Source: Niastella soli
GTDB lineage: Bacteria; Bacteroidota; Bacteroidia; Chitinophagales; Chitinophagaceae
Direction of reading: 5' to 3'
Assembly: GCF_017742245.1 (NCBI RefSeq)
Contig: NZ_JAGHKO010000004.1
Coordinates: 434,001-498,000, forward strand
Length of the DNA stretch: 64,000 nucleotides
The translations under genes and the position numbers were made by a program. The notes under the pieces are model-generated. The model did not search any database. It was not told the origin of the DNA and saw only the letters and a program-made list of their open reading frames with translations. Below, in pieces: positions 1 through 8,477 of this stretch. Within the stretch, counting starts at the first letter, position 1, and the number at the start of each line of letters is the position of its first letter.

Positions 1-881
1 TTGCCTGCAACAAGGTTGATCATGCTGAAGATGCTCCCGGGCAAAATCAGAATAATACTACCAATGCAACAGACTCATCGATCACAGATTCAACGTATAC
101 TATAAACTATCCGCCAGTAAATGTAACAACCTGTCCCAGTGCACCCAATTATGGCGACAGCATTGTTTTTATAAAACCAAAACTTGGCGCCGATTTCATC
201 TTAGATCCTGTAAACAACAAAGGTACTTCCGGTACGTATTTAAGCTGGCCCGAAGGATTGCAATTGAACCAGAACACGGGAGCGATCAATCTTTCCAAAA
301 GCGAAACCGGCATCCGGTATAATATAGCATTCATAAAAAAAGGCACCACCGATACCTGCGTAAGCCAACTGATCGTAGGCGGCTTAACCTACCTGGATGG
401 TATATATATCCTGGACCAGAACGATACCCTCGCGTTGCCCATCTTCAACGCCGACCCGTTTGCGGCTCCGGTTTGTAATACCAGCAACGACACCGATTAT
501 CCTGATAACAATGGAAATGGCGATAACAAATGTACATTCGATGATGATGCGCCCGGTCAACGCGCCAACGACCAGAAATTACGCGTACGCACAAAAAGCG
601 GGATCATCAACCTGAAAAGATCAGTCGCTGATGGTCTTTTTGGTAAGAACCCAAAAGACGGTGCCAAAAAAATGTTACAGATCAGGTATGCCTTGAACGA
701 TGCCAGCCAAAAAGCATCACAAAAGATCTCTGTACAGGTCATTTACTACGATAAAGCATCGAGCATTCCTACAAATTTACAACAGGAAGTAACCACTAAA
801 CGCGCCAACCTGTTCCAGTATAAAATAGTGAATGGGAAACCCAGGCCACCGTTGTTGATCATTGCAGGCTACACAAAATAA
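1..881 (+). CDS. Probable secreted lipoprotein, 5'-truncated by the window edge
   Basis: The frame is open from the left edge (first full codon at base 3), so the start lies outside the window. The second visible residue is Cys in an Ala-Cys-Asn-Lys context, which looks like the end of a lipobox, and it is followed by an Asn/Thr/Ser-rich linker. About 290 residues are visible. The mature part is beta-rich, with a short acidic Asn/Asp-rich stretch (near TDYPDNNGNGDNK) about two fifths along, and no catalytic motif that I recognise. The layout is typical of a Bacteroidota envelope lipoprotein of unknown role. An internal ATG at 258 would cut away the lipobox and linker, so it is not the real start. 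No function is proposed. Confidence 0.75.
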   Translation, partial: ACNKVDHAEDAPGQNQNNTTNATDSSITDSTYTINYPPVNVTTCPSAPNYGDSIVFIKPKLGADFILDPVNNKGTSGTYLSWPEGLQLNQNTGAINLSKSETGIRYNIAFIKKGTTDTCVSQLIVGGLTYLDGIYILDQNDTLALPIFNADPFAAPVCNTSNDTDYPDNNGNGDNKCTFDDDAPGQRANDQKLRVRTKSGIINLKRSVADGLFGKNPKDGAKKMLQIRYALNDASQKASQKISVQVIYYDKASSIPTNLQQEVTTKRANLFQYKIVNGKPRPPLLIIAGYTK

Positions 882-1022
882 AACAAGGAGCAAATTGGCT
901 TTACCTCTTCATTGGCGGAAATATGCGCCAGGTTGAACAAAACCCGCAGATAGTCGGAATTGAAATCACCCGAACGATAATTATTTCTCTGATTGCCTTC
1001 GTCATCCTGAATCTATCTTTTT

Positions 1023-1220
1023 AAAGGCGCCTGTGGCCTGCTCACATTTCATGATACAGGACGGGTATGGGCAGAAAAGGAAAAAGCCAGTAACTGGCAT
1101 ACCGGCTATGGCGGTGGTATCTTTATTGCGCCTTATAATAAGATCGTAGTGGCAGGGATGCTAACGGCATCAAAAGAAGTAAGTCTGCTTCCAATGATAA
1201 CTTTGGGATTTCAGTTTTAA
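1023..1220 (+). pseudogene. C-terminal fragment of an Omp85/surface-antigen-type outer-membrane barrel
   Basis: In this frame the DNA encodes a typical last part of an outer-membrane barrel: GLLTFHDTGRVWAEKEK, then a Tyr-Gly-Gly-Gly-Ile turn, APYNK, and a final strand ending in LGFQF followed by a stop. The terminal Phe is the usual beta-signal read by the BAM machinery. There is no start codon or upstream domain, and the frame is closed just upstream, so only the end of a much longer gene survives. The match to Bacteroidota surface-antigen or phosphoesterase-barrel proteins is by eye. Confidence 0.6.
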
Positions 1221-1381
1221 TTATCTATTTCAGCTTTCCTTCAGGATCGTTTCTTTCTTTAACATCTCAATTATTGAATCCAGCACTATAACGGTATAGG
1301 ACCCTCCATTTATACACAACCCGACAGCGTATCACATACGCACATATCATACATCCCTAACGGCTTGTACTCATTTGTATT

Positions 1382-1591
1382 GCCCTGCAACAACATTCTG
1401 TTGCCAATGTAATGCAGCGGATCTCAGGCGTGTCTATTGAACGCAGCAATACCGGCGATGGCCAGCATGCCATTATAAGAGGCATGGATAAAAGATACAA
1501 CACCACACTCGTAAACGGCATCAAGATCCCAAGCCCCGATAACCGTAACCGCTATGTACCTCTGGATATTTTTCCAGCCGAATTATTAGAT
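1382..1591 (+). pseudogene. Fragment of a TonB-dependent receptor plug domain
   Basis: The frame encodes a clear plug-domain stretch: SVANVMQRISGVSIERS, then GDGQHAIIRGMDKRYNTTL, then a segment ending DIFPAELLD. TonB receptor plugs normally continue here with a VxK-S-x-TP-D-x-EGDAIGG-like segment; instead the homology stops near 1591 and unrelated sequence follows, although the frame remains open to 1774. No signal peptide, carboxypeptidase-like domain or barrel is present. This is a decayed or transposed remnant. The stretch 882-1719 holds only this and the preceding barrel fragment, plus anonymous sequence. Confidence 0.65.
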
Positions 1592-1719
1592 CCAATAATA
1601 GCGGCCAGTTATCAAAACACCTACCGGGGCAGCAATTCGCAGATCCTGCAACAAAGCGCCACGGTGCATTGCTCAGTTGATCAACAAGTTGTTTTTCCAT
1701 TTCCGTCAAAAGTAAGTTT

Positions 1720-2148
1720 TTATATCTGTTGTCCCGCAGCTGCAATATGCTTCCAGTCAAGCGAAAAAAGGTAGGTCAGTTTCTGGATTAAGTGTGTTAT
1801 GTCGAAGGGCTTTTCTAGGAAAAATGTGGCCCCAAGCTGCTTTGCATCTTCCAGGTGGGTCGGGTCAAGAAGACCGGTAAATATAATGATGGGTACGCTG
1901 CTGTATTGTGGAAGTTTCCGAAGCCTGGTCAGCACCTCCCTGCCACTTATCTGTGGCATGCGCCAATCCAGGACGACCATATCAGGTACGGTCCTGGCAG
2001 TATCTTTTGCCATTCTGATGAGTGCGGAACTGGCGTTTTTTTCGTACACTAATTCAACACCTTTACAACACTCATTCAACGCAGCAGTAAAAATATCGTA
2101 CTCCTCATAGTCATCATCTATAAGTAACACCTTTTTGGGGAAATTCAT
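1720..2148 (-). CDS. Stand-alone CheY-like response regulator
   Basis: This is a single receiver domain of 142 residues with no output domain. The acidic triad is at D11-D13 (VLLIDDDYEEYD), the phosphoacceptor is D61 in VVLDWRMP, the switch Thr is T91 in IIIFTG, and the conserved Lys is K113 in LEKP. The open frame runs 23 residues further upstream, but receivers of this type start a few residues before the first beta strand, so the ATG at 2148 is preferred. The small gene 2277-2486 lies just upstream on the same strand and may be co-transcribed. No histidine kinase is adjacent. In Bacteroidota such receivers usually act through phosphorelay or protein contact; the partner here is unknown. 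Confidence 0.88.
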   Translation of the reverse strand: MNFPKKVLLIDDDYEEYDIFTAALNECCKGVELVYEKNASSALIRMAKDTARTVPDMVVLDWRMPQISGREVLTRLRKLPQYSSVPIIIFTGLLDPTHLEDAKQLGATFFLEKPFDITHLIQKLTYLFSLDWKHIAAAGQQI

Positions 2149-2276
2149 ATTTATCCGTTCTTGTAATGAAACAATACGGCCTAACCAAAGGATCATTCGC
2201 AGGATCGAAGTTAACATATCCTGTTCAAATGAAATATATGGAGAACGGCCTTGATGACTATATTTTCACATGCACT

Positions 2277-2486
2277 TTATTTGGCCTGTGGAAGAATTTC
2301 CGCAATCCCAAATTCTTCACTTTCTTTTTGAAAAAGGGTATCTGCCAGTAGCTTCATTTGATCTTTTATCTCCTGAAGATCGCTGATCGCAGAGCCATAT
2401 TCAAGCGCCAGGGCCAATCCTCGCATCTCATGAATAAGGATAGTTTTTAGTTGAGCAGCAGAAAAGCGATGAAATCGTGAATTCAT
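2277..2486 (-). CDS. Small helical protein upstream of a response regulator
   Basis: This 69-residue protein has no signal peptide or membrane segment and reads as two amphipathic helices with a short C-terminal tail. The first helix contains IHEMRGLALALEYG, which loosely recalls the H-box (HExR) of histidine-kinase dimerisation helices, but no ATPase domain follows. It is on the same strand as the receiver gene at 1720-2148 with a gap of about 128 bp, so it may be its partner. The reality of the gene rests on its conserved-looking composition and its position; I do not recognise a named family. Confidence 0.55.
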   Translation of the reverse strand: MNSRFHRFSAAQLKTILIHEMRGLALALEYGSAISDLQEIKDQMKLLADTLFQKESEEFGIAEILPQAK

Positions 2487-2603
2487 GTATTTTTTATTTC
2501 ATAATAGCAATTATTATTCCTTCCCTTACAATTGCAAATCTTCTCCACATTGAATAGAACAGGTACAATTGTTGATTTGCCCCACATAAAATAACCTTAC
2601 TTT

Positions 2604-4415
2604 ATGAAAAAAAGCAGTAGTGTTGCCTGCAACACACTTTTCCCTATCCTTACCATCGTACTATTACTATCCGGCTGCAAACGGGACCTTGATGCAGTTT
2701 CCAATGAGAAAAGCAATTCGGCCGCCGCAGGGTCCTATACAGTTCTTACCACGCAGCGGCCAACCACCACTGATTCAGATACCCCCGTTGAATTGGGAAT
2801 GAAATTTAAATCGACGGCTTCCGGCGATATCACCACATTCAGGTATTTTAAAGTAGCCAGTGAAACGGGTACACATACGGGCCGTTTATGGTCTGCAGGG
2901 GGCACTTTGTTAAGGACAGCGACATTCACCAACGAAACAGATACTGGCTGGCAAACTGTTGTGCTGGATACGCCCTATCACATTGCAGCAAATACCACGT
3001 ATGTTATTTCAGTTAACGCAGTGACCCGGTATGGCGCTACCACCAATGAGTTGGGGGCAGCTATCGTAAATGGCCCATTAAGCAGCATCGCTGGTAATAA
3101 CGGCGTTTATAATTACAAATCAGGCAGCTTTCCTGCGAGCAGTTATAGCAACACCAATTACTACCGCGACATTGAATTTATTCCCACGCAAAGCGATTCC
3201 ATTGCCCCTACAGCGCCGGGCAACCTAACGGCATCGAACATCACCAACAACAGTGCGGTGCTTGGCTGGACAGCCGCCACCGATGATGCAGGCGTTACCG
3301 GGTATGAAGTATACCGCAATGGCACCTTGTTAACCACAGTTACCACTACTACTTATTCTGTTACCGGTTTAGACCAGGGCACTGCCTATAGTTTTTATAT
3401 AAAAGCAACAGATGCGGCTGGCAATCGCTCTTCGTCCAGTAACGTAGTAGGTATTACCACATTGAATACTGGTGGCAGCAGCATTACGCATGGTTCCCAA
3501 TTGACCACCGCCCTGGTAGGTCCGGCGGGTATTTCCATCTCATCCCTCACCACTGTTCCAGGCGGAACATTTAATGGCACCGCACTGAGTGGCTGGGGCA
3601 ACCTGGCACGCACGATAGGGGCAGGCGGTGAGATCATTGATGGATTTACTTTTCCGGCAGGGACCGTTGTATTGCAGGGAGCCAATGTAAGTTCAAAGAT
3701 CACGGTAAGCTCAGGCTGGCTGGTAGTACGCGGTTGTAAAGGAAGTATATATGCCAACCACCCAGTTGGCAATGGCGGCGGCGTAGCAGCGTTGTATTGT
3801 GAACTCGCCGAATTTAGTACCGTTGGCCGCAGATGGGGCTATCAACCCGCCGCTGCGATTGTACATCGTTGTTATTTTCCACATACGGGGCTGGAGAATG
3901 TTTACTCAGACAATGTTACGGTAACTGAATGCTGGATAACACCAGACCCCGCCGCAGCAGGCTCAGGAGAGCATATAGACGCCATTCAAACCTGGGGCGG
4001 ACAATCATACCTGAATTTTTCCCGCAATCACATTGAGTTTAATGGGCCGTATACAGCAAGCGGTGGCTTTTCGGGAATGATCGCCATGTATTCAGATGGG
4101 GATCAGAATGGATATTCAGGCTACGATCATGTGACTGTAAACAACAATTACTTCATCCTGCATGGGTATGGGATTGCCTTGCATGCGCCCCTGGCAGTGC
4201 CTGTAACAAATATGGTGGTTACCGGCAATCGCTGGAAATGGTCATCAGATGCAAGTGATAAAGACTACACCAATGCGGTGTACCATAACACCAGCCAGGC
4301 GATTCCCAATTATAAAGCAAATGGTAATAGCTGGGCAAACAACCGGTGGTCCGATGGCCCCTATGCAGATTCCTTTTTATTACCTGATAATGTGACGTCA
4401 GGCGCAGATTATTAA
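2604..4415 (+). CDS. Surface lipoprotein: DUF4082, fibronectin type III and beta-helix-like domains
   Basis: A 603-residue lipoprotein with a Sec signal and lipobox (LLLSGCKRD, Cys25). Residues of about 45-195 match the DUF4082 fold (TTTDSDTPVELGMKF, then FRYFKVASETGTHTGRLW), a beta-sandwich found in extracellular carbohydrate-active proteins. Residues of about 200-290 are a fibronectin type III domain (APTAPGNLTASNITNNSAVL, ending SNVVGITT). The remaining 300 or so residues are repetitive and Asn/Gly-rich, with a run of short strands (ECWITPD, NFSRNHIEFNG, VTVNNNYFILHG), as in right-handed parallel beta-helix proteins of the pectate-lyase type. It probably sits on the cell surface and binds or cuts a polysaccharide. 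No catalytic residues could be assigned. A strong terminator follows. Confidence 0.8.
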   Translation: MKKSSSVACNTLFPILTIVLLLSGCKRDLDAVSNEKSNSAAAGSYTVLTTQRPTTTDSDTPVELGMKFKSTASGDITTFRYFKVASETGTHTGRLWSAGGTLLRTATFTNETDTGWQTVVLDTPYHIAANTTYVISVNAVTRYGATTNELGAAIVNGPLSSIAGNNGVYNYKSGSFPASSYSNTNYYRDIEFIPTQSDSIAPTAPGNLTASNITNNSAVLGWTAATDDAGVTGYEVYRNGTLLTTVTTTTYSVTGLDQGTAYSFYIKATDAAGNRSSSSNVVGITTLNTGGSSITHGSQLTTALVGPAGISISSLTTVPGGTFNGTALSGWGNLARTIGAGGEIIDGFTFPAGTVVLQGANVSSKITVSSGWLVVRGCKGSIYANHPVGNGGGVAALYCELAEFSTVGRRWGYQPAAAIVHRCYFPHTGLENVYSDNVTVTECWITPDPAAAGSGEHIDAIQTWGGQSYLNFSRNHIEFNGPYTASGGFSGMIAMYSDGDQNGYSGYDHVTVNNNYFILHGYGIALHAPLAVPVTNMVVTGNRWKWSSDASDKDYTNAVYHNTSQAIPNYKANGNSWANNRWSDGPYADSFLLPDNVTSGADY

Positions 4416-4439
4416 AACCGGAAAACTCAATAAATTCAC

Positions 4440-4468
4440 AAAGCCTCGACTTATTGGTCGGGGCTTTT
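4440..4468 (+). terminator. Rho-independent terminator
   Basis: The stem AAGCCTCGAC pairs with GTCGGGGCTT around the loop TTATTG and is followed by T residues. It ends the lipoprotein gene stopping at 4415. The A-run on the left arm would also let it serve the convergent receiver gene ending at 4481. Confidence 0.75.
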
Positions 4469-4480
4469 GCATGTAGCACA

Positions 4481-4885
4481 TCAATTATTTCCTTTCTGCT
4501 TATTCAGAATAGCTTCCAGCTTTATTACAAGCTCTTTTAGCGTTGATGGTTTGGCGAGAAAATGAGAAGCGCCTAACTGACGGGCTTCTGCCTGCAGTTG
4601 CTCATGATTGGAGGTGCTATAAATAATAATGGGTACGGCATCATAACCCGGCAGTTTTCGAATTGACTGCAAACAATGATTGCCACTTAACTTTGGCATG
4701 TTCCAGTCTATAAACATTATATCTGGTGGGCTAAACGCATTATCTGAAAGTCTGGCAAGCGCTTGTTCACTGTCCTGGTAATACAGCAATTCAAACTGAT
4801 GAGGAAGGCTGTTAAGCGCTTCATTAAAAACGAACCCATCGTCCTCATCATCATCAATGAGGAAAATTCGATTTGGATAACTCAT
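4481..4885 (-). CDS. Stand-alone CheY-like response regulator
   Basis: A single receiver domain of 134 residues. It has the acidic cluster D11-D13 (IFLIDDDEDDG), phosphoacceptor D60 (MFIDWNMP), the switch Ser/Thr after IIIYS and the conserved Lys K112 (FLAKP). The frame offers an ATG six codons further upstream (4903), but the ATG at 4885 gives the standard short N-terminus (MSYPNRIFLID). No kinase or output-domain gene is adjacent. It is similar in style to the receivers at 1720, 20583 and 25192, which suggests a family of phosphorelay or signalling receivers spread around the chromosome. Confidence 0.88.
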   Translation of the reverse strand: MSYPNRIFLIDDDEDDGFVFNEALNSLPHQFELLYYQDSEQALARLSDNAFSPPDIMFIDWNMPKLSGNHCLQSIRKLPGYDAVPIIIYSTSNHEQLQAEARQLGASHFLAKPSTLKELVIKLEAILNKQKGNN

Positions 4886-5070
4886 GGAAATAAAAATACC
4901 CAATGCGGTTGATCCATAAATGGAAGAACCCGCTTTAGTTACCCGAATACTGAGTTATCGGGCCTCCCATACATATAACCTTCTACCAGATTGCTCTATA
5001 TCAGGAAGAGACTATTGTGCATATTTAACGTCCAAACAAGGAACTGACTCAGACCTTACAGTGACAAAGT

Positions 5071-5103
5071 CCCTGTGAGGTTCCTGTTATGTCCCTGTTA
5101 GGT
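5071..5103. repeat. Three 11-bp tandem repeat units
   Basis: CCCTGTGAGGT, TCCTGTTATGT and CCCTGTTAGGT follow each other without spacing at 5071, 5082 and 5093. The first and third differ at one base. The array lies in the spacer between the receiver gene and the copper-storage-like gene and ends just beyond the stop codon of the latter (its coding end is at 5120). Confidence 0.65.
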
Positions 5104-5119
5104 CGTTCAGCAATCCGCT

Positions 5120-5455
5120 TTATGTATGGGCCATTTGCATACACGCCTCTGCACATCGCCTGCACGCCTCGGCACAGGTTCGGCAATGTTCCATGGCTGC
5201 ATGTTTTTCGCATTCGGCTGCACACTTTTGGCAGATCTCAGCGCATTCACCCATCACATGCTCGGCATGTTGCGATCCGCGTGCTAAAAACCCCATAAGC
5301 AGGTTACAGATATCTGCGCAATCAAGATCAAGCTTAATGCACTTGGTAAGATCCTTAACATCCGCTTCCTCCAGACAGGCGCTTGCACAGTGATTACATT
5401 CAGCAATGCAATTCGACAATAGATTTACCAGCTGCATATTCATTTCGTGGTCCAT
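5120..5455 (-). CDS. Cys-rich four-helix-bundle copper-storage-like protein
   Basis: A 111-residue helical protein with 16 Cys, almost all spaced i, i+3/i+4 along helices (for example C16, C20, C23, C27 and C91, C94, C98, C101, C105). This is the pattern of the Csp/DUF326 family, in which Cys residues line the core of a four-helix bundle and bind many Cu(I) ions. His residues near the N-terminus and the Met-rich C-terminus (ACMQMAHT) may form the entry site. No signal peptide is seen, so it is probably cytosolic, like Csp3. It lies next to transport genes for other toxic ions. Family assignment is strong; copper rather than another soft metal is inferred from the family. Confidence 0.85.
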   Translation of the reverse strand: MDHEMNMQLVNLLSNCIAECNHCASACLEEADVKDLTKCIKLDLDCADICNLLMGFLARGSQHAEHVMGECAEICQKCAAECEKHAAMEHCRTCAEACRRCAEACMQMAHT

Positions 5456-5560
5456 ACAATTCGTTTTAACTGGAGAAGGCTGAAAATATTATACCATAAG
5501 TGGGGCAACAAATCCGCATCCTCTAATCCCTTTCTAATCTTTCCAACTGTTGTCGTTGTT

Positions 5561-5588
5561 GCGAGGTATTACTGAATAGGTATCTTTG
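5561..5588 (+). promoter_or_regulatory. Bacteroidota-type promoter of the CLC gene
   Basis: A -7 box TATCTTTG (5581-5588) fits the consensus TAnnTTTG, and a TTG (5561-5563) lies 17 bp upstream as a -33 element. The TTG at 5586, which gives the longest open frame for the CLC protein, falls inside this -7 box and so cannot be the translation start of this transcript. Confidence 0.6.
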
Positions 5589-5621
5589 CGGGGAATTTTA
5601 GCAGAACAACTTCAATTATTT

Positions 5622-6974
5622 ATGATCGCCATCTTCCGCAATAAACTAAAAAGCATTGTCGCCAAACTGAAAAGTGAAAGGGTAAAGCTGAATTTCATGC
5701 AGGGGCTGCCTTATTGGACGGCCTCGCTTATTGCAGGTTTACTGGCCGTATTGTACGCCCAATTATTTTCCTGGGTAGAAGAAGCGAATATTTTCCTTTT
5801 ACATAATTACAAATGGAGCCTTTTAGTAATTACTCCCATTTGTTTCATTTTTGGCTGGTGGACTGTTCAGCGTTTTGCCACCTTTGCACGAGGCAGTGGC
5901 ATTCCACAGATCATGGCTTCCATTCAATTGGCAACGCCAAAGGAGCATAACAAAATAGACCGGCTATTAAGCGTTAAAATAATTGTTGTAAAGATCGTAT
6001 CGAGCTTGATAATGGTATTTGGCGGTGCTGTCATCGGGCGGGAAGGCCCCACCATACAAATTGCCGGTTCCGTCTTCAGGACCATCAATAAATCTTTGCC
6101 TGCCTGGTGGCCAAAGATCTCAAAAAAAAATATGATCATAACGGGTGCTGCTGCGGGGTTAGCGGCAGCTTTCAATACCCCGTTAGGCGGAATTGTTTTT
6201 GCGGTGGAAGAATTGTCAAAAACCCATATCAGTTATTTTAAAACAGCCCTTTTTACCGCGATCATTGTGGCTGGGTTAACCGCACAGGCTTTACTTGGAC
6301 CTTATCTATATTTGGGTTATCCCGATGTAACCCACCTGTCATCCATTGTTTTTGTATGGGTAATACTAACAGCGATCGTAGCCGGTCTTTTTGGAAGCGG
6401 CATTTCTAAAGTGCTCTTATCCATAATGAGCTGGAAAGCTCGCTTTAAAAAGAAATATCAAACCATTTTCTATCTCATTATTGGCGGTTTATTGATTGCA
6501 CTGGTTGGCATTTTTATCAATCCTGATGCTATAGGATCTGGTAAAAGCGTTATGACAGGCACTTTGTTCACCACTGATAAGTATGTACCCTGGTACCTCC
6601 CTTTTGTTCGAATTGGTGGACTCATCCTGTCATTTACTTCTGGGGCCGCCGGCGGCGTGTTTGCTCCATCATTAAGTATCGGCGCTTCCTTTGGCTCCTG
6701 GATAGCAGGTTTATTACACCTTTCTTTAACAGATAGTAACCTGCTTATTCTTGTAGGAATGGTTGCGTTTTTAACAGGCGTAACAAGAACCCCATTTACC
6801 TCAGCCATTCTGGTACTGGAAATGACCGATCGTCATAACGTGATCTTTTACCTGATGCTGGCCGGTCTGTTGGCCAGTCTGGTCTCATTTCTTATCGACC
6901 GCCATTCGCTGTATGATCACTTAAAGGTCAGGTTTCTGAAGGAGATTGAAGAGGAAATCCCGAAAGAAGCGTAA
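5622..6974 (+). CDS. CLC-family chloride channel/antiporter
   Basis: A polytopic membrane protein of 450 residues with all CLC signatures: GSGIP (91-95), GREGPT (139-144) and GGVFAPSLSIGA in the second half. E141 matches the gating glutamate and E197 (FAVEELSK) matches the internal proton glutamate of the E. coli exchanger, so Cl-/H+ antiport is more likely than a channel. No C-terminal CBS domains are present. The ATG at 5622 is chosen because the alternative TTG lies inside the promoter. The chromate regulator gene starts 13 bp after the stop, so the two may be expressed together. Fluoride-type CLCs have other filter sequences, so anion specificity is inferred. Confidence 0.92.
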   Translation: MIAIFRNKLKSIVAKLKSERVKLNFMQGLPYWTASLIAGLLAVLYAQLFSWVEEANIFLLHNYKWSLLVITPICFIFGWWTVQRFATFARGSGIPQIMASIQLATPKEHNKIDRLLSVKIIVVKIVSSLIMVFGGAVIGREGPTIQIAGSVFRTINKSLPAWWPKISKKNMIITGAAAGLAAAFNTPLGGIVFAVEELSKTHISYFKTALFTAIIVAGLTAQALLGPYLYLGYPDVTHLSSIVFVWVILTAIVAGLFGSGISKVLLSIMSWKARFKKKYQTIFYLIIGGLLIALVGIFINPDAIGSGKSVMTGTLFTTDKYVPWYLPFVRIGGLILSFTSGAAGGVFAPSLSIGASFGSWIAGLLHLSLTDSNLLILVGMVAFLTGVTRTPFTSAILVLEMTDRHNVIFYLMLAGLLASLVSFLIDRHSLYDHLKVRFLKEIEEEIPKEA

Positions 6975-6987
6975 TTTACAGTACTTT

Positions 6988-7827
6988 ATGAAATGGATCA
7001 CCCGTGAACACCCCAAAATTGACCGCCTGGCCTGTCCCTGGTTGATCCGGCGTTTTATTGACCCGGTGGCAACGATCATCTATGTTCCTTTTAATGACGT
7101 ATTGAGCAAAGCCGAACAACTCAACGCTATCCCTTTTGATATTCCAGGGGTGGAATATACTCACTATGGTGATGAATGCACTTTTGACTACCTGATAAAA
7201 AAGCATAATATTAAAGATGAGGCTGTATATGCAATGGCCCCCATTGTACGTGGTGCCGATACGGATCACCATGAGTTAGCCGCGCAGGCAGCCGGTTTAT
7301 GGGCTATCTCCGCCGGACTGGCTTATAATCATAAAGATGATCAGGAACTGTTGGAAAAGGGCCTGTTTATTTATGATGCTTTATACAGCTGGGCAAAATA
7401 CCTGCAAAAAGAAAAGCATACCGGGCAGCCATTTGAAAACTTATTACTGGATGTATTCAATAAATTTCTAAAAGACAAAAAAGGAACCGGTAAAAAAATA
7501 CCGGCCTGGGCACAGGAGCTTAAAGACCTTATACAGGACCATATTGATACCAATCTCAGCTTAAAAGAACTATCCAAAGATCTTTCCATTAACCCTTCTT
7601 ATTTGTCACGCGAGTTTTCTAAACACTTCAACAACCTATCCTTTGGTGAATACATTCGTAAACAGCGAATTGAAAAGGCAATGGAATTAATGGCATCGAC
7701 TACCCATTCGCTTACAGAAATAGCTTATCTGACCGGCTTTTCCGATCAAAGCCATTTTACGCGGATCTTTAAGAAGCAAACCGGTCTGAGCCCGTCTGAT
7801 TACCGGAAAAAGAACCGAAAAAAGTAA
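6988..7827 (+). CDS. ChrB-domain/AraC fusion, probable chromate-responsive regulator
   Basis: The N-terminal half (about residues 1-150) matches the chromate-resistance ChrB C-terminal domain: MKWITREHPKIDRLACPWLI, RRFIDP, IPFDIPGVEYTHYGDECTFD and IVRGADT. The C-terminal 100 residues are an AraC double HTH (LSLKELSKDLSINPSYLSRE, then LTEIAYLTGFSDQSHFTRIF). So a metal-oxyanion domain is joined to a DNA-binding domain different from that of proteobacterial ChrB. The ATG at 6988 starts exactly at the conserved MKWITREHP; the longer frame would overlap the CLC gene. An envelope protein and chrA follow on the same strand, so it probably activates or derepresses chrA in response to chromate. Confidence 0.85.
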   Translation: MKWITREHPKIDRLACPWLIRRFIDPVATIIYVPFNDVLSKAEQLNAIPFDIPGVEYTHYGDECTFDYLIKKHNIKDEAVYAMAPIVRGADTDHHELAAQAAGLWAISAGLAYNHKDDQELLEKGLFIYDALYSWAKYLQKEKHTGQPFENLLLDVFNKFLKDKKGTGKKIPAWAQELKDLIQDHIDTNLSLKELSKDLSINPSYLSREFSKHFNNLSFGEYIRKQRIEKAMELMASTTHSLTEIAYLTGFSDQSHFTRIFKKQTGLSPSDYRKKNRKK

Positions 7828-7911
7828 TTTTTATACCAGTTGGTAATTTTTGTTCTATTCCATCGAATTGCAATTGGGTAACATTGCGCTACACTATACC
7901 CGATCAATTTA

Positions 7912-8454
7912 ATGGACAATCAAAAACCAACCGGCAACAAAGAAACTTTTAAGAAGGCATTTATTCTTATTTTTTTATTATCAGCCTTACTACCTGAATG
8001 GGGAGCAGCGCAGCAACCCGTAACCTATCCTAAAATAAATGCGTACGTAGGGATCCTTCACCCATTGGTAACGTATAGCAGCGATGAACCACATTATAAT
8101 TTCGATGGAGCGTATGTAATTGGGATGCCTACAGGTATCAATATCTGGAAAACGGCCAAAATAGGTTTTTCTATGGAGTTTGTACCGCTGATAAAAGCTG
8201 CCAATGGCACCAGTAAGATGAGTAATTTCCTATTTCATCCCGGAGCCTTGTTTGGATTAGGTAAGGGTTTTACCCTGGCAACCCGGGCTGCTTTTGAAAC
8301 CTCAGGAAGGTATGGTCTTACGCCAGTAATAAATAAGATAGTAAAGAAAAGCCAGGGCTGCAGCTATTTTGTGGCCGTTCCTGTTCCTGTACGGTTTGGT
8401 AACGACCTGCCTGCTTCGTTAACTATTGGCATCCAGTTTGGGATTGTTTTTTAA
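7912..8454 (+). CDS. Small outer-membrane-barrel-like protein in the chromate cluster
   Basis: A 180-residue protein with a Lys-rich N-terminus and a hydrophobic signal segment (FILIFLLSALLPEWGAAQ), followed by alternating aromatic/small-residue strands (INAYVGILHPLVTY, KIGFSMEFVPL, FTLATRAAFETSG) and a last strand ending in IQFGIVF. The terminal Phe and the strand pattern suggest a small eight-stranded outer-membrane barrel. It lies between the ChrB/AraC regulator and chrA, with 23 bp to chrA, so it is probably in the same transcript. I do not know a named family. A role in chromate passage across the outer membrane is only inferred from context. Confidence 0.7.
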   Translation: MDNQKPTGNKETFKKAFILIFLLSALLPEWGAAQQPVTYPKINAYVGILHPLVTYSSDEPHYNFDGAYVIGMPTGINIWKTAKIGFSMEFVPLIKAANGTSKMSNFLFHPGALFGLGKGFTLATRAAFETSGRYGLTPVINKIVKKSQGCSYFVAVPVPVRFGNDLPASLTIGIQFGIVF

Positions 8455-8477
8455 CCTGGAATATTAAAACATAACTA

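Noticed and set aside
882-985. Minus-strand open piece reading GDFNSDYLRVLFNLAHISAN
   Set aside because: It looks coding-like, but there is no start, no domain and no length to identify a gene.
5586-5621. TTG-initiated 12-codon extension of the CLC gene
   Set aside because: The TTG lies inside the TATCTTTG promoter box, so it would not be in the mRNA.
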